Positions 61,556-64,000 of a stretch of DNA of 64,000 nucleotides are shown in pieces. The position numbers and the translations under genes were made by a program. Source of the DNA: Shewanella dokdonensis (GTDB taxonomy: Bacteria; Pseudomonadota; Gammaproteobacteria; Enterobacterales; Shewanellaceae); the NCBI RefSeq assembly GCF_018394335.1, contig NZ_CP074572.1, forward strand, positions 2,170,001 through 2,234,000. The letters run 5' to 3'. The first letter of the stretch is position 1; every line of letters starts with the position of its first letter. The notes under the pieces are model-generated. The model had not been told where the DNA came from and did not search any database. It was given only the letters and a program-made list of their open reading frames with translations.

Positions 61556-61581
61556 TGGCAACAAAAAGTGGCAACAAAAAA
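61556..61581 (+). repeat. Tandem 13-base direct repeat
   Basis: GTGGCAACAAAAA occurs twice head to tail, immediately before and overlapping the left arm of the rraA terminator. It is probably a local duplication. Confidence 0.7.
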
Positions 61582-61601
61582 GCCGACAATGTCGACTTTT
61601 T
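61576..61601 (-). terminator. Rho-independent terminator of rraA
   Basis: AAAAAAGCCGAC and GTCGACTTTTT arms (one mismatch) around a three-base loop, 24 bases after the rraA stop on the minus strand. Confidence 0.8.
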
Positions 61602-61624
61602 GATGTCAGCTCAGAACCTTAGCA

Positions 61625-62110
61625 TTATTCAATGTCTAATGGTTCCGGTGACAGAATAACGCCCGTGTTATCGGCATAGATATGATCGCCCGGCAGGAAG
61701 GTTACCCCGCCAAAGTTTACCGGGACGTCCACTTCGCCAGTGGCATTGGTATCGGCACCCACAGGAATTGACGCAATGGCCTGAATCCCTATGTCCATAT
61801 CTTCCAGCGCATCGACTTCACGCACACTGCCGTAAACGATGATCCCTTCCCAATTATTATTCACTGCCAGTTCGGCGACTGAGGCATCTACCAGCGCTCG
61901 GCGCAGCGAACCGCCGCCGTCCACCAGTAACACTTTACCTTCGCCATCTTCCTGCAGAATATCCAGGATCAGTCCATTGTCCTCATAGCATTTCACGGTA
62001 CTGATGGCGCCGCCAAAAGAGCTACAGCCACCATAGTTACTGAACATGGGTTCCACAACGTCAACAACATCCAGGTACATGTCACAAAGTTCTGAAGTGT
62101 TGTATTCCAT
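61625..62110 (-). CDS. rraA: Regulator of ribonuclease E activity RraA
   Basis: A 161-residue trimeric protein, the E. coli length. The N terminus [28 protein letters not shown], then [25 protein letters not shown] and [24 protein letters not shown], are typical of RraA. It binds RNase E and inhibits it; the C-terminal GD-x-x-x-AD motif comes from the related aldolase fold. Start ATG 62110 has AGGAG seven bases upstream. Confidence 0.95.
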   Translation of the reverse strand: MEYNTSELCDMYLDVVDVVEPMFSNYGGCSSFGGAISTVKCYEDNGLILDILQEDGEGKVLLVDGGGSLRRALVDASVAELAVNNNWEGIIVYGSVREVDALEDMDIGIQAIASIPVGADTNATGEVDVPVNFGGVTFLPGDHIYADNTGVILSPEPLDIE

Positions 62111-62400
62111 AATCAAACTCCTGTTTTCCGCTCAGCCTGAGAAGGCATCAGTTAGCGCACTAAACGTCAGTATATAAGGGATTCGTTAAAAGAAAAGTGC
62201 CATTAATCACGCAATTGTCTTAGCTGGACTGCAGCTCGGTAGACCCTTTTACCGTTGCAATTGGCTACGCCCGATGAATAGCGTCTGCTAGTATATGCCC
62301 CTTAAATTTGCTTTCCCCTGTTTTTTTATCTGCTTTTGGGGCACGGAACCCCCGTTTAGCTCAAGGATGGCAGAAGGCTTTGCTAGTTTGAGGTCTGAAG

Positions 62401-62637
62401 ATGGCACCGCTTAATGTGATTGAGGTGATTGGCTATAGCGCATCCTTGATGGTGGCGTTATCGCTGATGATGAAAGATATAGTGCGCCTGCGCTGGGTCA
62501 ACTTGTGTGGTTGCGGATTATTTGTGGCCTATGGTGTCGCCATTGAATCCTGGCCGGTGGTGTCGATGAATGCCTTTGGGGTCTGCGTCAACATTTACTA
62601 TCTGCTGAAAACTCGCCAGTCAGCGATGTTATCTTAA
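62401..62637 (+). CDS. Small inner-membrane protein, YgjV-like
   Basis: A 78-residue protein with three hydrophobic segments (IEVIGYSASLMVALSLMM, RWVNLCGCGLFVAYGVAI, VVSMNAFGVCVNIYYLL). The pattern G-Y-x-A-S-x-x-V-x-x-S-L-x-M-K-D with LR-x-x-N resembles the YgjV inner-membrane family and PQ-loop-like small proteins. GAGG lies seven bases before the ATG. Role unknown. Confidence 0.7.
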   Translation: MAPLNVIEVIGYSASLMVALSLMMKDIVRLRWVNLCGCGLFVAYGVAIESWPVVSMNAFGVCVNIYYLLKTRQSAMLS

Positions 62638-62732
62638 TGTTGCATTTGTCATAAAAGCTTAGGGTAACTGTCACGGTCGCGTCATCGCCGATTCTTAGTC
62701 TCTGCAACAGATGACTGGATGGAGTTAACGCC

Positions 62733-63254
62733 ATGCTGTTACACCTTGCTGAGCTGGATCGCCGGGGATTTTGCCTATTATTGTGCTGGGGCAAAAAATA
62801 CCGGCTGACACCGATAGCCTTAAAGCTGTCGGCTTCGGGCAACGGCCCAACCTACCTATATCTGGCGGTGTTGTTACTGCTGCTGCATCGTGATGGCCAG
62901 TCTTTCTTCAACCTGCTGCTAGCCAGCTTTCTGCTGGAATTGCCTTGCTATCTGCTGCTGAAAAATACCATTCGCCGAACGCGCCCCTGTCACTGCTTAC
63001 CTGCGGGACTGGTGCACGATTTTGAACCCTCTGATCGTTACAGCCTGCCTTCTGGTCACACCGCGGGTGCCTTTGTGTTTGCCTGTGCCGTGCTGCAGGT
63101 ATATCCGCAATTTGGTATTCCGGTGTTGTGTTGGGCTGCGCTGGTGGGCAGTTCGCGGATAGTGCTCGGCGTGCATTATCCGCTAGATATTGTGGCCGGC
63201 ATGCTGCTTGGCTGTTCTTCCGGTTATTGGGCCGGACAATTGTTACAAGGTTAA
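62733..63254 (+). CDS. PAP2 family lipid phosphatase-like membrane protein
   Basis: A 173-residue membrane protein. All three PAP2 motifs are present: KNTIRRTRP (K-x6-RP), YSLPSGHTAG (PSGH) and SSRIVLGVHYPLD (SR-x5-H-x3-D). Bacterial members hydrolyse undecaprenyl pyrophosphate or phosphatidic acid-type lipids. The following glycosyltransferase starts four bases later, so a joint role in glycolipid handling is possible. Confidence 0.9.
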   Translation: MLLHLAELDRRGFCLLLCWGKKYRLTPIALKLSASGNGPTYLYLAVLLLLLHRDGQSFFNLLLASFLLELPCYLLLKNTIRRTRPCHCLPAGLVHDFEPSDRYSLPSGHTAGAFVFACAVLQVYPQFGIPVLCWAALVGSSRIVLGVHYPLDIVAGMLLGCSSGYWAGQLLQG

Positions 63255-63258
63255 TCAA

Positions 63259-64000
63259 TGCGGATTCTTTATGGAGTGCAGGGGACGGGGAACGGCCATT
63301 TGAGCCGCGCTCGAGTCATGGCGAAAGCGTTGGCGGCTCACAACGTTGATGTGGATTATCTGTTCAGTGGCCGCGCTGCTGATAAATACTTTGACATGCA
63401 GGCGTTTGGTGATTTCCGGGCACTTGCCGGACTGTCGTTTGCTACTCACCGTGGCAAGGTGAATATTGCTGCAACGGTGCAGCGTAACTCACTATTGGGG
63501 TTGTGGCGTGATATCCGGGCGTTGGATCTCTCCGGTTATGATCTGGTGTTGAATGATTTTGAGCCAGTATCGGCCTGGGCGGCGCGGCGCCAAGGGGTTA
63601 CTTGCATTGGTATCAGTCATCAGGCCGCACTACGCTGGCCAGTGCCCAAGGTGGGCGGCAGTTGGTTCAATGATGGGTTACTCGAGTATTTTGCGCCAGT
63701 CACCATGGCGTTAGGGTGCCACTGGCATCATTTTGGTTTTCCGATTCTACCGCCCTTTGTGGAAGTCGCTGCCGTTACCTGCGAGCAGACCCATGAGATC
63801 TTGGTGTATCTGCCATTTGAAAGTGCCGAGGATATCTGCACGTTACTGCTACCGTTTGATGGCTATGAGTTTCATGTCTATCACGCCGCTAGCGCACCTA
63901 AACAACTGCCCGCACATGTGCATTGGCACGGGTTTAATCGTGAGGGGTTTAAAGCGTCGATGGCGCGTTGTGGCGGAGTGATAGGTAATGCGGGGTTTGA
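63259..64000 (+). CDS. Glycosyltransferase, MJ1255/VC2487-like family (partial)
   Basis: The first 247 codons are inside the window and the frame is open to the edge. The N terminus MRILYGVQGTGNGHLSRARVMAKALAAHNVDVDYLFSGR is the GT-B glycine loop G-x-G-H-x-x-R. FEPVSAWAARRQGVTCIGISHQAA is the typical next segment, and GVIGNAGF, just before the edge, matches the nucleotide-sugar loop of MurG/UGT-like enzymes. The sugar donor and acceptor are unknown. It probably shares an operon with the PAP2 gene. Confidence 0.85.

Overview
The window looks like chromosomal DNA of a gammaproteobacterium of the order Alteromonadales, most likely Shewanella or a close relative. The clues are the propionate cluster with a GntR regulator and the AcnD/PrpF version of the methylcitrate cycle, a periplasmic flavoprotein paired with a tetraheme cytochrome c, a class A RNase P RNA, and the enteric-like orders lpoA-yraN-diaA-dolP, rho/trxA/rhlB/ppx-gppA and ubiE-ubiJ-ubiB-tatABC-tatD. 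This assignment is inference from gene content, not from a database search.

Layout. 1-5.1 kb: end of trpS, the envelope/replication operon lpoA-yraN-diaA-dolP on the minus strand, divergent rsmI and rnpB. 5.1-7.4 kb: an AT-rich accessory block with two unfamiliar genes (a possible EVE/PUA-like protein and a helical protein with a HEPN-like R-x5-H motif), bounded by two related palindromic elements. 7.4-15.7 kb: old-yellow-enzyme reductase, single-POTRA Omp85 protein, ThrE exporter, MAPEG protein, YgiQ radical SAM protein, GST and GNAT. 15.7-19.7 kb: the flavoprotein/tetraheme cytochrome pair with divergent LysR and TetR regulators. 19.8-28.8 kb: small membrane and envelope genes, a Pro-Glu repeat protein coded by about 27 perfect hexamers, SelO, SrkA and DsbA. 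28.9-35.5 kb: a candidate small RNA on the minus strand, ytfK/zapB tail to tail, ilvE, and a 1484-residue propeller-PAS-GGDEF-EAL sensor. 35.6-42.6 kb: the prpR-prpB-prpC-acnD-prpF operon with several palindromic operator candidates. 42.6-53.5 kb: two tandem acyltransferases, an OmpK/Tsx-like channel, nfeD with two SPFH genes, rho, trxA, rhlB, a short ppx/gppA and a periplasmic thioredoxin. 53.6-64 kb: a 7TM GGDEF cyclase, tatD, tatCBA, ubiB-ubiJ-ubiE, rraA, small membrane proteins and the start of a glycosyltransferase.

The most important caveat: at least 17 genes, many of them core genes such as ubiB, acnD, prpC, prpB, lpoA and ygiQ, are broken or altered by about 23 one- or two-base indels. 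Almost all are single-base losses, mostly in homopolymer runs. In each case the protein continues at once in another frame. The simplest reading is uncorrected sequencing error rather than gene decay. Genes I reconstructed this way are given as one feature with the suspected error site stated; most are typed pseudogene only because the frame is interrupted as written.
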